Source of the DNA: Burkholderiales bacterium
GTDB taxonomy: Bacteria > Pseudomonadota > Gammaproteobacteria > Burkholderiales > Burkholderiaceae_E
DNA length: 64,000 nucleotides
Assembly: GCA_003577305.1 (NCBI GenBank)
Contig: QEVL01000020.1
Location: 1-64,000 of the forward strand
Direction: 5' to 3'
Within the stretch, counting starts at the first letter, position 1, and the number at the start of each line of letters is the position of its first letter. Positions 52,220 to 64,000 of this stretch are shown here, in pieces. The notes below the pieces were generated by a model, which saw only the letters and a list, made by a program, of their open reading frames with translations, did no database searches and was not told where the DNA came from. A program made the position numbers and the translations under genes.

Positions 52220-54122
52220 GTGGCGTCATCCGTTTCCGGAATCACAGTGCTGACCGAACACGACATCTATCTCTTCCGCGAGGGCACGCACGCGCGGCTG
52301 CACGACCACCTGGGCTGCCATCCGTCGGATGCGGACGCGGGCGCGCACTTCGCGGTCTGGGCGCCCAATGCGCGCTCGGTGTCCGTGATCGGCGACTGGA
52401 ACGGCTGGGACGGCAACGCCGACCCGCTGCATCCGCGCTGGGACGGCTCGGGCATCTGGGAGGGCTTCGTCGGCGCGGCGCAGCGCGGCCAGGCGTACAA
52501 GTACCGCATCGTCCCGGCCAGCGGCGCACCGGTGCCCGACAAGAGCGATCCGTTCGCGTTCTTCTGCGAGGAGCCGCCGCGCACCGCCTCGCGCGTCTGG
52601 CAGCTCGACTACCGGTGGGGCGACGATGCATGGATGGCCGCGCGCAGCGCGCGCAACGCGCTCGATGCGCCGATCTCGATCTACGAGGTGCACGCGGGCT
52701 CCTGGCGGCGCCGCGGCGACGGCGGCTTCCTGTCTTATCGCGAGCTGGCCGAAGCGCTGGTGCCCTGGGTGCGCGAGACGGGCTTCACCCACGTCGAGCT
52801 GCTGCCGGTGACCGAGCACCCTTTCTACGGTTCGTGGGGTTACCAGACCACCGGCTACTTCGCGCCGACCGCGCGCTACGGCACGCCACAGGACTTCATG
52901 TACCTGGTCGACCACCTGCACCGCCACGGCATCGGCGTGATCCTCGACTGGGTGCCGTCGCACTTTCCCACCGACGCGCACGGCCTGGCGCAGTTCGACG
53001 GCACCCACCTGTACGAGCACGCCGACCCGCGCCAGGGCTTTCACCCCGAGTGGAGCTCGAGCATCTTCAATTACGGTCGCCACGAGGTGTCGGCGTTCCT
53101 GATGTCGTCGGCGCTGTTCTGGCTCGAGCACTATCACGTCGACGGGCTGCGCGTGGATGCGGTCGCCTCGATGCTCTACCTCGACTACTCGCGCGACGCG
53201 GGCGAATGGATTCCCAACCGCTACGGCGGGCGCGAGAACCTGGAAGCCGTCGCGTTCCTGCGCAGGCTCAACGAGGCGGTGTACCGCGAGCACCCCGACA
53301 CGATCACGATCGCCGAGGAATCCACCGCGTGGCCGATGGTCTCGCGACCGACCTGGTCCGGCGGCCTGGGTTTCGGCATGAAGTGGAACATGGGCTGGAT
53401 GCACGACACGCTGGCCTACGCGCGCGAGGATCCGGTGCATCGCCGCCACCACCACGACAAGCTCGCCTTCTCGTTGTGGTACGCGTTCAACGAGAACTTC
53501 GTGCTGCCGCTGTCGCATGACGAAGTCGTGCACGGCAAGGGCTCGCTGATCGGCAAGATGCCCGGCGACGACTGGCAGCAGTTCGCCAACCTGCGTGCGC
53601 TCTACGGCTACATGTGGACGCATCCCGGCAAGAAACTGCTCTTCATGGGCGGCGAGTTCGGCCAGCGGCGGGAGTGGACCCACGAAGGCGAGCTCGAGTG
53701 GTGGGTCGCCCCGATGCCCGGGCACGAGGGCCTGAAGCGCTGGGTGGCCGACCTGAACCGCACCTACCGCGACGAGCCCGCGCTGCACCAGCTCGACTTC
53801 TCGGCCGACGGCTTCCAGTGGATCGACTTCAGCGATGCGCAGCACAGCGTGATCGCGTTCCTGCGTCGCCCGCGCACAGGCGCTCCGGCGCTGCTGGTCG
53901 TCTGCAATTTCACCCCGGTGCCGCGCACCGGCTACCGGCTCGGCGTGCCCTCGGGCGGCCGCTGGCTCGAGCTCCTCAACAGCGACGCCCATGCCTACGG
54001 CGGCGGCGGGTGGGGCAACTTCGGCGGCGTCGACGCCGCGCCGCTGCCGCGCCACGGCCAGCCCTGGTCGCTCGGGCTGACGCTGCCCGCCCTGTCGACC
54101 GTCGTGATGAAGGAGGCCGCAG

Positions 54123-54130
<8 letters not shown>
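52220..54130 (+). CDS. glgB: 1,4-alpha-glucan branching enzyme
   Basis: GlgB introduces alpha-1,6 branches into glycogen. From GTG 52220 the protein has 636 residues (GTG 52247 is another option; ATG 52160 would add Arg-rich residues). It opens [20 protein letters not shown], so it is the shorter form without the extra N1 module. It has a CBM48 domain with WNGWDG, the nucleophile region [19 protein letters not shown], the acid [10 protein letters not shown] and [15 protein letters not shown]. It overlaps glgX by eight bases. Confidence 0.92.
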
Positions 54131-56275
<2,145 letters not shown>

Positions 56276-56279
<4 letters not shown>

Positions 56280-58396
56280 GCAGCGCCCGCGAGCGGCTTC
56301 GCTGGCTGGCCGCCGCACACGGCGTCGAAGCGGGTTTCCACGACATCTGGGGGCGCCGTCACGAAGCGTCCGACGCCACGCTGCGAGCGCTGCTCGCCGA
56401 CCTGGGCGTACCGGCCGACAGCGACGCCGACGTCGACCGCGAGTTGGCGGCCACGCACCCGCGCTACTGGCACCGACTCGCCGAACCGGTCGTCGCAGTC
56501 GACGCCCGGAGCGCGCGGTTCGAAGTCGCGGTGCGGCTCGCGCGCCGCTCTCCGGGCGAGCGCATCGCCTGGCGGTTGAGCGTGGAGACGGGCGCTTCGG
56601 CACAGGGCGACGACGCGGTCGACGCCCTCGCGCTGCGCGAAGCCAGCGACGTGCACGGCATTGCGCACGAGTTGCGCACGCTCGCGATTCCGGTGGCGCT
56701 GCCCCCCGGCTACCACCGGCTCGAGTTGCGCGCAGGCGCCGCGAGCGCCGAGGTTCTCGTCGTGGCCGCGCCCGCGACCTGCTATCGGCCGCCGCTGCTC
56801 GCCGGCCACGCCCGCGTCTGGGGCTGGTCGGTGCAACTCTACGCGCTGCGCTCGTCGCGCAACTGGGGCATCGGCGACTTCGGCGACCTGCTCGAACTGG
56901 TCGATCTCGCAGCGTTGCGCGGCGCGTGCGCGATCGGCCTGAACCCGCTGCACGCGCGCGTGGCGCGCGACCCCGGTCGGGCCAGCCCCTATTCTCCGTC
57001 GTCGCGGCTGTGGCTCGACACGCTGGCGATCGACGTGGAGGCGATCGAGGACTTCGGCGAGTGCGACGCCGCGCGCGAGCGCGTCGGCGAACCTGCATTC
57101 CAGGCCCGGCTCGCGGCACTGCGCGAGGCGGGCCTGATCGATCACGAAGGTGTCTCGCGCGCCAAGCACGAGGTGCTGCGCGAGCTGCACGCGCACTTCC
57201 GCAGCCGGCACCTGGCGCAAGACTCGCCGCGCGCGCGCGAGTTCCGAGCCTTCCAGGCGCAGGCCGGCGAAGCGCTGCGCCGGCACGCGAGCTTCGAGGC
57301 GATGCAGGAAGGCGCAGGCGAGGACGCGCAGCGGGTCGAATACCACGAGTACCTTCAATGGCAGGCCGACCGGCAACTGGCGCGCGCCGCCGCACGCTGC
57401 CGGGAACTCGGCATGGCGATCGGCCTGTACCTCGATCTCGCGGTGTCGGTCGATCGCTCGGGCTCGGACGTCTGGTCGTTTCCCGGCTGCTTCGCCGCGA
57501 CCGCGAGCGTGGGTGCTCCGCCCGACGACTTCAACCTCTCGGGCCAGGACTGGGGGCTGCCGCCGTTGCTTGCGCAGGCGTCGCGCGAGCGCGGCCACGA
57601 GCCGTTCGTCCTCGCGCTGCGCGCGAACATGCGCCACGCCGGCGCGCTGCGCATCGACCACGTGATGGGGCTGATGCGGCTCTACTGGGTGCCGCGCGGC
57701 GCGGGCGCGCACGCCGGGGCCTACGTGCGCTATCCGCTCGACGAACTGCTGGCGATCGTGCGGCTCGAGAGCCACCGCAACCGCTGCGTCGTCGTCGGCG
57801 AGGATCTCGGCACCGTGCCCGATGCGGTGCGCGAGGCGCTCGCGCGCGCCGGTGTGCTGTCGTACCGGCTGCTCTACTTCCAGCGCGACGCCTCGGGCGA
57901 ATTCCTGCCGGCCCGCGACTACCCGCGCGACGCGCTGGTCTCGATCGGCACGCACGACCTGCCGACGCTGGCCGGCTGGTGGCAGGGCCGCGACATCGAA
58001 CTGCGCGACAGCCTCGGCCTGTTTCCCGACGAGGCCACCCGCGAACGGCTTCGCGACGAGCGCGCGCTCGACCGGCGGCGCCTGCTCGACGCGCTGGCAC
58101 GCGCCGGCCGGCTGCCGGCGCACGCCGGCGTGCACCTCGACCCGGACGCGCTGGCGCGAGGCCCGCTGACCGCGGCACTGGTGGAAGCGATCCACGGCTG
58201 GCTCGCGTCGACGCCGTCGCGGCTGATGATGGTGCAGCCCGAGGACTGGATCGGCGCGCTCGAGCAGAACAACCTGCCGGGCACCGTCGACGAGCATCCG
58301 AACTGGCGGCGCAAGCTCGCCCTGTCGATCGACGAGTTGCGCGCCGACGCCGCCGGCGCGCAACTCGCCGCGGTGCTGGCGCGCGAGCGCCCCTGA
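56276..58396 (+). CDS. malQ: 4-alpha-glucanotransferase (amylomaltase)
   Basis: MalQ rearranges malto-oligosaccharides released by debranching. The 706-residue GH77 protein has a long N-terminal domain (to about residue 165) and [20 protein letters not shown]. The catalytic Asp is in [18 protein letters not shown], Glu in [12 protein letters not shown], and Asp in [32 protein letters not shown] follows near the end. It ends the three-gene glycogen-trimming operon. No glgA, glgC or glgP occurs in the window. Confidence 0.95.
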
Positions 58397-58398
58397 GA

Positions 58399-59379
58399 TC
58401 AGGGCACGAGCAGGATCGCGCCGGTGGTCGCGCGCGCCTCGGCCGCGCGATGCGCAGCCGGCGCCTGGTCGAGCGCAAAGCGCGCACCGATCGTCGCGCG
58501 CACCTGGCCCGCGGCAATCGCCGCGAACACGTCCGCCGCGTTGGCGCGGAAAGCGGCCGGCTCGGCATTGTGCGGAAACACCGACGGCCGGGTGAGGAAC
58601 AGGCATCCCTTCCTGTTCAGCAGGTCGGGATCGATCGCCGGCGCCGGCCCCGACGCGCCGCCGTAGACGACGACCAGTCCGAACGGCGCGGCGCAATCGA
58701 GCGACTTCATGAAGGTGTCGCGGCCGACCGAGTCGTAGACCACGCGCGCCTTCCTGCCGCCGGTGGCCCGCATGAACGCCTGCGGCCAGTCTTCGCGCGA
58801 ATAGTCGATCGCCGCGTCGCAACCGGCCGCGCGGGCGATCTCGCACTTCTGCGGCGAACCGGCGGTGCCCACCACGTGGGCTCCCAGCGCCTTTGCCCAG
58901 CGCACGAGGATCTGTCCGACGCCTCCGGCCGCGGCGTGCACCAGCAGCAGGTCGCCCGGCTGCACCGCATGCGTCTTCTTCAACAGGTACTGCGCGGTCA
59001 TCGCCTTGAAGAACACCGCCGCCGCCGCTTCCTCGCTCACCGCGTCGGGCAGCGCGACCAGCCGTTCGGCGGCGACGTTGCGCCGGTCTGCGTAGGCGCC
59101 CACGCCGGCGTTCATGTAGACCACGCGATCGCCGGGGCGCAGGTCGCTCACCGCGGCGCCGACCGCCTCGACCACGCCGGCCGCCTCGTGCCCGAGTCCG
59201 GTGGGCAGCGGCAGCGGATAGACGCCGCTGCGCTGGTAGACGTCGATGAAATTGAACCCGATCGCGCTCTGGCGCACGCGGGCCTCGCCCGGAGCCGGGT
59301 CGGGCAGATCGACCGGTTCGATCCGCATCACCTCGGGCGGGCCGAATTCGCGGATCCGCACGGCGCGCGACATGGTCAT
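58399..59379 (-). CDS. NADPH:quinone oxidoreductase (zeta-crystallin family)
   Basis: A 326-residue medium-chain reductase without zinc. It starts MTMSRAVRIREFGPPEVMRI, with AGGAG six bases before ATG 59379. It has IGFNFIDVYQRSGVYPLPLP, the GLGHEAAGVVEAVG segment and the NADPH motif HAAAGGVGQILVRWAKALGA. These are close to the E. coli QorA pattern. It reduces quinones by one or two electrons. It is convergent with malQ (2 bases apart) and divergent from the MFS gene. Confidence 0.9.
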   Translation of the reverse strand: MTMSRAVRIREFGPPEVMRIEPVDLPDPAPGEARVRQSAIGFNFIDVYQRSGVYPLPLPTGLGHEAAGVVEAVGAAVSDLRPGDRVVYMNAGVGAYADRRNVAAERLVALPDAVSEEAAAAVFFKAMTAQYLLKKTHAVQPGDLLLVHAAAGGVGQILVRWAKALGAHVVGTAGSPQKCEIARAAGCDAAIDYSREDWPQAFMRATGGRKARVVYDSVGRDTFMKSLDCAAPFGLVVVYGGASGPAPAIDPDLLNRKGCLFLTRPSVFPHNAEPAAFRANAADVFAAIAAGQVRATIGARFALDQAPAAHRAAEARATTGAILLVP

Positions 59380-59568
59380 CTCCAGCTCCTGCGGCAGCGT
59401 CGAACCGTGATGATCGCACGCCCGGGCACGCCGTCCGGTGCAGGCGCGGGACGGCACGCAGCGAGGGCGTGTTCGCACTGCGATCGTCCCCGCCCCGGGG
59501 CCTGAGCGACAATGCCGTCTGCGCGAGCCTGGCGCCAGCCCGGGTGCGCGCTCCATCAGGAGCCCCGC

Positions 59569-61197
59569 TTGTCCGACTCGCACTCCAGCGAACGCGAACC
59601 CGAAGGGCCGGCACTGCCGCAAGCGGCCTTCGCGCCGCTGGCCGATCCGGTCTTCCGGATGTTGTGGGTGGTGTGGTTCACCGCCAACGTCTGCATGGCG
59701 ATGAACGACGTCGCCGCGGCCTGGCTGATGAGCACGCTCACCACTTCGCCGGTGATGGTCGCGCTGGTGCAGACCGCCGCGACGCTGCCGGTGTTCCTGC
59801 TCGGCCTGCCCAGCGGCGCGCTGGCCGACATCCTCGACCGCAGGCGCTATTTCGTCGTGACCCAGTTCTGGGTGGCGGCCACCGCGCTGCTGCTGTGCCT
59901 GGCGATCCTCACCGACGCGATCAACCCCACGCTGCTGCTGCTGCTCGTCTTCGCCAACGGCATCGGGCTGGCGATGCGCTGGCCGGTGTACTCCGCGATC
60001 GTCCCCGGACTGGTGCCGCGCGCCCAGCTGCCCGCGGCCCTGGCGCTCAACGGCCTGGCGATGAACGCCTCGCGCATCATCGGGCCGGTGGTCGCCGGCG
60101 CGCTGATCGCGGGCGCCGGCACCGAGTGGGTGTTCATTCTCAACGTCGTGCTGTCGGTGGTCGCCGGGTTCCTCATCCTGCGCTGGAAGACGGTGGAGGA
60201 GCCCAGTGCGCTGCCCGGCGAACGCTTCCTCGGCGCCGTGCGGGTCGGCGTGCAGTACGTGCGGCAGTCGGCGCCGATGCGGGCGGTGCTGGTGCGCGTG
60301 ATGATCTTCTTCGGCCAGTCGACCGCGCTGATCGCGTTGCTGCCGCTGGTTGCGCGCGGCATGCAGGGCGGCTCGGCCGGCACCTACACGCTGCTGTTCG
60401 CCTCGCTCGGCTTCGGCGCGATCCTGTCGGTGTTCCTGCTGCCGCGGATGCGCCACGCGCGCAGCCGCGACCAGCTGATCCGCGACGGATCGGTGGTGCA
60501 GGCAGCCGCGATGCTCGCCGCAGGGGTCGCGCCCAACGTCTACGTCGCGGTGCCGGTGATGATCGTCGCGGGCATGGCGTGGCTCGCCACCGCCAACTCG
60601 ATCTCGGTCGCCGCGCAACTCGCGCTGCCCAACTGGGTGCGCGCGCGCGGCATGTCGACTTTCCAGGTGGCGCTGATGGGCGGCGCGGGCGCCGGCGCGG
60701 CGCTCTGGGGCCAGGTCGCCGCGATGACGAGCGTGCGGGCCAGCCTCGCACTCGCCGCGCTCACCGGCGTGAGCGCGCTGTGGCTCACGCGGCGCTACCA
60801 GGTCGAAGGCGGCACTGCGGAAGACCTCACCCCCACGTCGGCCTGGAAAGCCCCGGTCACCGCGCTGCCGGTCGATCCCGACGCGGGGCCGGTCATGACC
60901 ACGATCGAGTACCGGATCGATCCGTCTCGCGCCGAGGAGTTCCGCGAGGTGATGCGCGAGAGCCGCAGCAGCCGGCTGCGCCACGGCGCGCTCTCGTGGG
61001 AGCTGTTCCGCGACACCACCGATCCGGGCCGTTTCCTCGAGTATTTCGTCGACGAATCGTGGGTCGAGCACCTGCGCCGCTTCGACCGCGTGACCGCAGC
61101 CGACGTCGCGCTGCGCGCCCGCCGCCTGTCGTTTCATCTCGGCGACGAACCCCCGGTGGTCACCCGCTGCATCGCCGAACCGGTGCGCCACCATTGA
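59569..61197 (+). CDS. MFS_3-family exporter with C-terminal soluble extension
   Basis: A 542-residue protein. The TTG start at 59569 is chosen because AGGAG lies six bases upstream; an ATG at 59512 has none. Residues about 20-420 are 11-12 membrane helices of the MFS, with GLPSGALADILDRRRY as the conserved loop and NGLAMNASRIIGPVVAG. The last 110 residues are soluble, starting TTIEYRIDPSRAEEFREVMR, and look like an antibiotic-biosynthesis-monooxygenase-type (ferredoxin-like) fold. This layout matches the transmembrane secretion effector group. Substrate unknown. Confidence 0.82.
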   Translation: MSDSHSSEREPEGPALPQAAFAPLADPVFRMLWVVWFTANVCMAMNDVAAAWLMSTLTTSPVMVALVQTAATLPVFLLGLPSGALADILDRRRYFVVTQFWVAATALLLCLAILTDAINPTLLLLLVFANGIGLAMRWPVYSAIVPGLVPRAQLPAALALNGLAMNASRIIGPVVAGALIAGAGTEWVFILNVVLSVVAGFLILRWKTVEEPSALPGERFLGAVRVGVQYVRQSAPMRAVLVRVMIFFGQSTALIALLPLVARGMQGGSAGTYTLLFASLGFGAILSVFLLPRMRHARSRDQLIRDGSVVQAAAMLAAGVAPNVYVAVPVMIVAGMAWLATANSISVAAQLALPNWVRARGMSTFQVALMGGAGAGAALWGQVAAMTSVRASLALAALTGVSALWLTRRYQVEGGTAEDLTPTSAWKAPVTALPVDPDAGPVMTTIEYRIDPSRAEEFREVMRESRSSRLRHGALSWELFRDTTDPGRFLEYFVDESWVEHLRRFDRVTAADVALRARRLSFHLGDEPPVVTRCIAEPVRHH

Positions 61198-61263
61198 GTG
61201 ACCGGCTGACCGGCTCGATGCGCCTGCGCGAGGCCGCGTGCAGGCACCGCTAGAATGCCGCCC

Positions 61264-61686
61264 ATGACTGCCGCCCGTCGCCGCCCGCTCGTCGCCTGGA
61301 TCGCCTGCCTGGCCATCCTGGCCGGTGCGCTCGCGCCATCGATCGGTCACGCGATCGCAGCGATGCGGGGTCTGCCGGTGCTCATGGCCGAACTGTGTAC
61401 GGCGGGCGCACGAGGCCAGGTGGTGATCCGGCCGCCGGCGCTGGCCGATGCCGATCCGGCAGACGCCCGAAGCGACGGCCCGGCGCAACGCTCCGGCGCT
61501 GCCGGTACGCACTGTCCGGCCTGTCTCGGTCCGGCCGACCCCTGTGCGCCGCTGCCGGCCGGCGGCGGGCCGTTCGCGGCGCCCGACGCCCGCCAGCAGG
61601 CGTCGCCGCTCGTCGCGACCGCAGCTGTCGCCGCCGCGCCGGCCTGGACCCCGGCGAATCCGCGCGCACCGCCCGGGCGCGGCTGA
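61264..61686 (+). CDS. DUF2946 family protein
   Basis: A 140-residue protein (ATG 61264; an ATG three codons earlier is also possible). It has an N-terminal hydrophobic segment (LVAWIACLAILAGALAPSIGHA) and the conserved cysteine motif HCPACL in the middle. The tail is Ala/Pro-rich and probably disordered. DUF2946 genes commonly lie next to copper chaperone or copper-handling genes. Here PCuAC follows 90 bases later. Confidence 0.78.
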   Translation: MTAARRRPLVAWIACLAILAGALAPSIGHAIAAMRGLPVLMAELCTAGARGQVVIRPPALADADPADARSDGPAQRSGAAGTHCPACLGPADPCAPLPAGGGPFAAPDARQQASPLVATAAVAAAPAWTPANPRAPPGRG

Positions 61687-61776
61687 TCCGCCGACGCTCC
61701 ATCCATTCGACAATGCGCGCGCAGCGCAACCGGCTGCGCGCGTCGCCCGCGCCCGAGGCGCGGAAGGACATCCGAC

Positions 61777-62229
61777 ATGAAACGCTTTCTCACTGCCACG
61801 ATCCTCTGTTTTTCGCTCACCGGCACCGCATTCGCGCAGGTCACGGTTTCCGATCCCTGGGTACGCGCCACCGTCGCCTCGCAGAAGGCGAGCGGCGCCT
61901 TCATGACGCTCACTGCAGCGCGCGATGCGCGCCTGGTCGCAGCGAGTTCACCGGCTGCCGGCGTGGTGGAGATCCACGAAATGGCCATGCAGGACAACGT
62001 GATGCGGATGCGCGCGATCGACGGTCTCGCGTTGCCGGCGGGCAAGCCGGTCAAGCTCGAGCCCGGCGGCTATCACGTGATGCTGATGCAACTGAAGGGG
62101 CCGCTGAACGCCGGCGACAGCGTGCCGCTCGAACTGGTGATCGAGAACCCGGACAAGTCACGCGAAACGGTGCAGGTCCAGGCGCCGGTGCGGGCGCTCA
62201 CATCCGGCCATGGCCCGATGAAGCATTGA
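61777..62229 (+). CDS. PCuAC-type periplasmic copper chaperone
   Basis: A 150-residue protein with a Sec signal peptide (KRFLTATILCFSLTGTAFA-Q). The copper-binding pattern of PCuAC is present: HEM and NVMRMR, then GGYHVML (His and Met ligands, spaced about 10 and 21 residues). A possible extra His/Met tail is GHGPMKH. It delivers Cu(I) to the CuA/CuB sites of cytochrome oxidase in related species. It stands before nnrS by 25 bases. Confidence 0.92.
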   Translation: MKRFLTATILCFSLTGTAFAQVTVSDPWVRATVASQKASGAFMTLTAARDARLVAASSPAAGVVEIHEMAMQDNVMRMRAIDGLALPAGKPVKLEPGGYHVMLMQLKGPLNAGDSVPLELVIENPDKSRETVQVQAPVRALTSGHGPMKH

Positions 62230-62254
62230 CGTCAGATCCTGGAGTCCGGCCGAC

Positions 62255-63472
62255 ATGAAGCCCGTCCCCGCGCGCACCGTGCTGGTACCGCTGCTCGAGC
62301 CCGAGGGGACCGCCTCGGGGCCGCGCACCATGCCGCTGCTGCGGCTCGGCTTCCGGCCGTTCTACCTGCTGGCGGCGTTGTTCGCGGCCCTGTCGATTCC
62401 GCTGTGGATCGCCCAATTCGCCGGCGTGTTGCCCGCGCCGGCGTCGTATCCGGCGGCGCTCTGGCATGCGCACGAAATGAGCTACGGTTTCGTGCTCGCG
62501 GTGATCGTCGGCTTCCTGCTCACCGCTGCCCGCGTCTGGACCGGTTTGCCGGTGCCGGTCGGCACTCGGCTGGCGGGGCTCGCCGCACTGTGGATCGCGG
62601 CCCGTGCGTTCAACTATTTCGGGCCGCTGCCGGCGGCAATGCTCGCCGATGCGGCCTTCCTGATCCTGCCGATGATCGCGCTCGGCATGGTGCTGGTGAA
62701 GGCGCGCAGCTTCCGCAACCTGTTCGTGCTGGCCGTGCTCACCGCATTCCTGCTCGCCAACACGCTGTTCCACCTCGCGGTGGCCGGCCGCGTGCGCTTC
62801 GCGCCGATCGATGCGGTGCACTTCTTCGTGTTCACCGTGATCGTGCTGATCACGGTGATCGGCGGGCGGGTGATTCCCTCGTTCACCGGCAATGCACTGC
62901 CCGGCATCCGCCAGTTGCGCAGTCGCTGGTTCGACGCGCTCTCGCTGGCGGCCACCGTGGCCGCACTGCTGATGGTGCTGCTCGCGGCGCCGGTCGCGCC
63001 GACGGTGTCGGTGTGCATCACGGCCGCCGCGCTGCAGGCGGGCCGGCTCGCCGGCTGGAATCCGTGGGCGGCGCGCAAGCAGGCGCTGCTGTGGGTGCTG
63101 CACCTGTCCTACGCCTGGATCCCGATCGGTCTCGTGCTTCTCGCCTTCGGCGTGGCCGGCAGGCTGCCGATGTCGGCGGGCATCCACGCGCTCACGCTCG
63201 GTGCGATCGGCGGGCTCATCATCGGGATGATCACGCGCACCGCGCTCGGGCACACCGCGCGCCCGCTGAAGGCGGGCCGGATCGAAGTGGCGGCCTACCT
63301 GCTGGTGCAGGCGGCAGTGCTGGTCAGGCTGGCGCCGATCCTGTTTTCCAGCCTGGCGTACCTGTGGTGGACCACTGCCGCGGCGTGCGCCTGGAGCCTC
63401 GCGTTCGCGCTCTATTTCGCCAGATACGCACCGATGCTCGCGGCGCCCCGGCTCGACGGCCGCGACGGCTGA
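62255..63472 (+). CDS. nnrS: NnrS family haem-copper membrane protein
   Basis: A 405-residue protein with about 12 membrane helices and the NnrS features: LRLGFRPFYLLAALFAALS, LWHAHEMSYGFVLAVIVGFLLTA with His ligands, TVIGGRVIPSFTGNALPG and GMITRTALGHTARPL. NnrS proteins are linked to nitric oxide stress resistance and bind haem and copper. The preceding PCuAC and DUF2946 genes place it in a copper-related transcript. Confidence 0.92.
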   Translation: MKPVPARTVLVPLLEPEGTASGPRTMPLLRLGFRPFYLLAALFAALSIPLWIAQFAGVLPAPASYPAALWHAHEMSYGFVLAVIVGFLLTAARVWTGLPVPVGTRLAGLAALWIAARAFNYFGPLPAAMLADAAFLILPMIALGMVLVKARSFRNLFVLAVLTAFLLANTLFHLAVAGRVRFAPIDAVHFFVFTVIVLITVIGGRVIPSFTGNALPGIRQLRSRWFDALSLAATVAALLMVLLAAPVAPTVSVCITAAALQAGRLAGWNPWAARKQALLWVLHLSYAWIPIGLVLLAFGVAGRLPMSAGIHALTLGAIGGLIIGMITRTALGHTARPLKAGRIEVAAYLLVQAAVLVRLAPILFSSLAYLWWTTAAACAWSLAFALYFARYAPMLAAPRLDGRDG

Positions 63473-63526
63473 GCGGAGCGCCCCGCTGCAGGGATTGCGG
63501 CGGCGCGGCGCGCCGCCGCTCGGGGT

Positions 63527-63961
63527 TCAGGCTGCCCGGCGCCGGATCGACGCGGCGGCCTCGGCAGGTGCGTGGTCGAACTCGAGCCGGCTCAGCGCGC
63601 GCTCGAAGTGCTGGCGCTGCGCCACCGCGTGCTGCTCGAGCCGCCGCCCGCCCCAGACGCCGGCCAGCTGGTTCGGCGAGATGCCCTGGATTTCGCTGGA
63701 GCCCTGATTCTGCGGGCGGATGGTGACCGCGCACAGCATGTAGAGGCCCACCCGGCGATCTGCGCGCGACGCCGCCTGCATCGTCGGGCCGTGATACGCA
63801 TACAGCGCCAGCGACGCCGGCTTGCCGTCCTGGTCTTCGCCTTCGGGCTGCACCGAGCCGGCGACAACGAAGCCCTCCCGCTCGAGTTCGCGCCGCAGCA
63901 GCGCGCTTGCGCGTTCGAGTGGCAGATCGATCGTGAAACGTACGGGCAAGGATTCCACCAA
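63527..63961 (-). CDS. Hypothetical protein, weakly DUF302-like
   Basis: A 144-residue soluble protein. The TTG start at 63961 has GGGAG five bases upstream. The N-terminal part (VRFTIDLPLERASALLRREL then EREGFVVAG) has the strand-helix-strand layout seen in DUF302 proteins, but the similarity is faint. The tail is helical and basic. Convergent with nnrS; the 39 bases beyond its start reach the window edge with nothing identified. Confidence 0.6.
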   Translation of the reverse strand: MVESLPVRFTIDLPLERASALLRRELEREGFVVAGSVQPEGEDQDGKPASLALYAYHGPTMQAASRADRRVGLYMLCAVTIRPQNQGSSEIQGISPNQLAGVWGGRRLEQHAVAQRQHFERALSRLEFDHAPAEAAASIRRRAA

Positions 63962-64000
63962 TGACTCCCTTCATCGGATTCGGACCACGGGAGCCATCTT

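Overview
This window is GC-rich (GC-dominated third codon positions throughout) and reads as a chromosomal segment of a betaproteobacterium, most likely order Burkholderiales. The basis is gene order (hslUV, an STAS protein, dksA, a COG0523 GTPase, xerC, DUF484, two lipid A acyltransferases, metK; then ahcY, tlyA-like, metF; then slt, an NDUFA9-like gene, cca), an SAH riboswitch ahead of ahcY, and a Bug-type binding protein. I saw no rRNA, tRNA, CRISPR array, phage gene or intact transposase. About 59 genes are supported, plus one gene remnant, one riboswitch and several repeat structures.

Layout. 142-1053: argB (minus). 1197-11098: a plus-strand catabolic cluster for protocatechuate 4,5-cleavage (LysR regulator, 4-oxalomesaconate tautomerase, LigJ hydratase, LigK/GalC aldolase, an unassigned DUF1932-type dehydrogenase, LigI, LigA, LigB, LigC, Bug binding protein). 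It is interrupted between ligI and ligA by about 0.9 kb of non-coding DNA holding two very large inverted-repeat elements. 11102-19643: minus-strand core block (hslU, hslV, STAS protein, dksA, COG0523 GTPase, xerC, DUF484, two LpxL-like acyltransferases). 19853-29794: the activated methyl cycle and folate block (metK, ahcY with SAH riboswitch, tlyA-like, metF, 5-formyl-THF cyclo-ligase), interleaved with pdxH and two paralogous HD-GYP proteins. 29843-38597: cell-wall, tRNA and pterin genes (slt, NDUFA9-like, cca, MidA-like methyltransferase, acyltransferase, FolM-like SDR, folB, ttcA). 38605-42733: HAD hydrolase and a membrane redox/transport run (cytochrome b5-like, ferric-reductase-like flavoprotein, TDT transporter, rhomboid). 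42813-51111: a secreted unknown, ubiB, a sodium:solute symporter, a DUF6279 lipoprotein, glmU-glmS. 51112-52219: a decayed junction with a second glmS 3' end, hairpins, a small element with terminal inverted repeats and an ABC-2 permease stump. 52220-58396: glgB-glgX-malQ. 58399-63961: quinone oxidoreductase, an MFS_3 exporter, a DUF2946-PCuAC-NnrS run and an unknown.

How the genes work together. LigAB opens protocatechuate, LigC oxidises the semialdehyde to 2-pyrone-4,6-dicarboxylate, LigI hydrolyses the lactone, the PrpF-type protein and LigJ tautomerise and hydrate 4-oxalomesaconate, and LigK/GalC cleaves the product to pyruvate and oxaloacetate, so one locus encodes the whole route. MetK, AhcY and MetF make, recycle and refill the S-adenosylmethionine cycle, with the riboswitch sensing S-adenosylhomocysteine.

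The two most unusual structures are the pair of composite hairpin elements at 7006-7435 and 7510-7854, which appear to be diverged copies of one element in opposite orientation, and the tandem [glmS end + hairpin] arrangement at 51080-51290, where a second glmS C-terminus is kept at protein level but with different codons, as expected of an attachment-site scar. All assignments rest on reading motifs and context; no database search was run.
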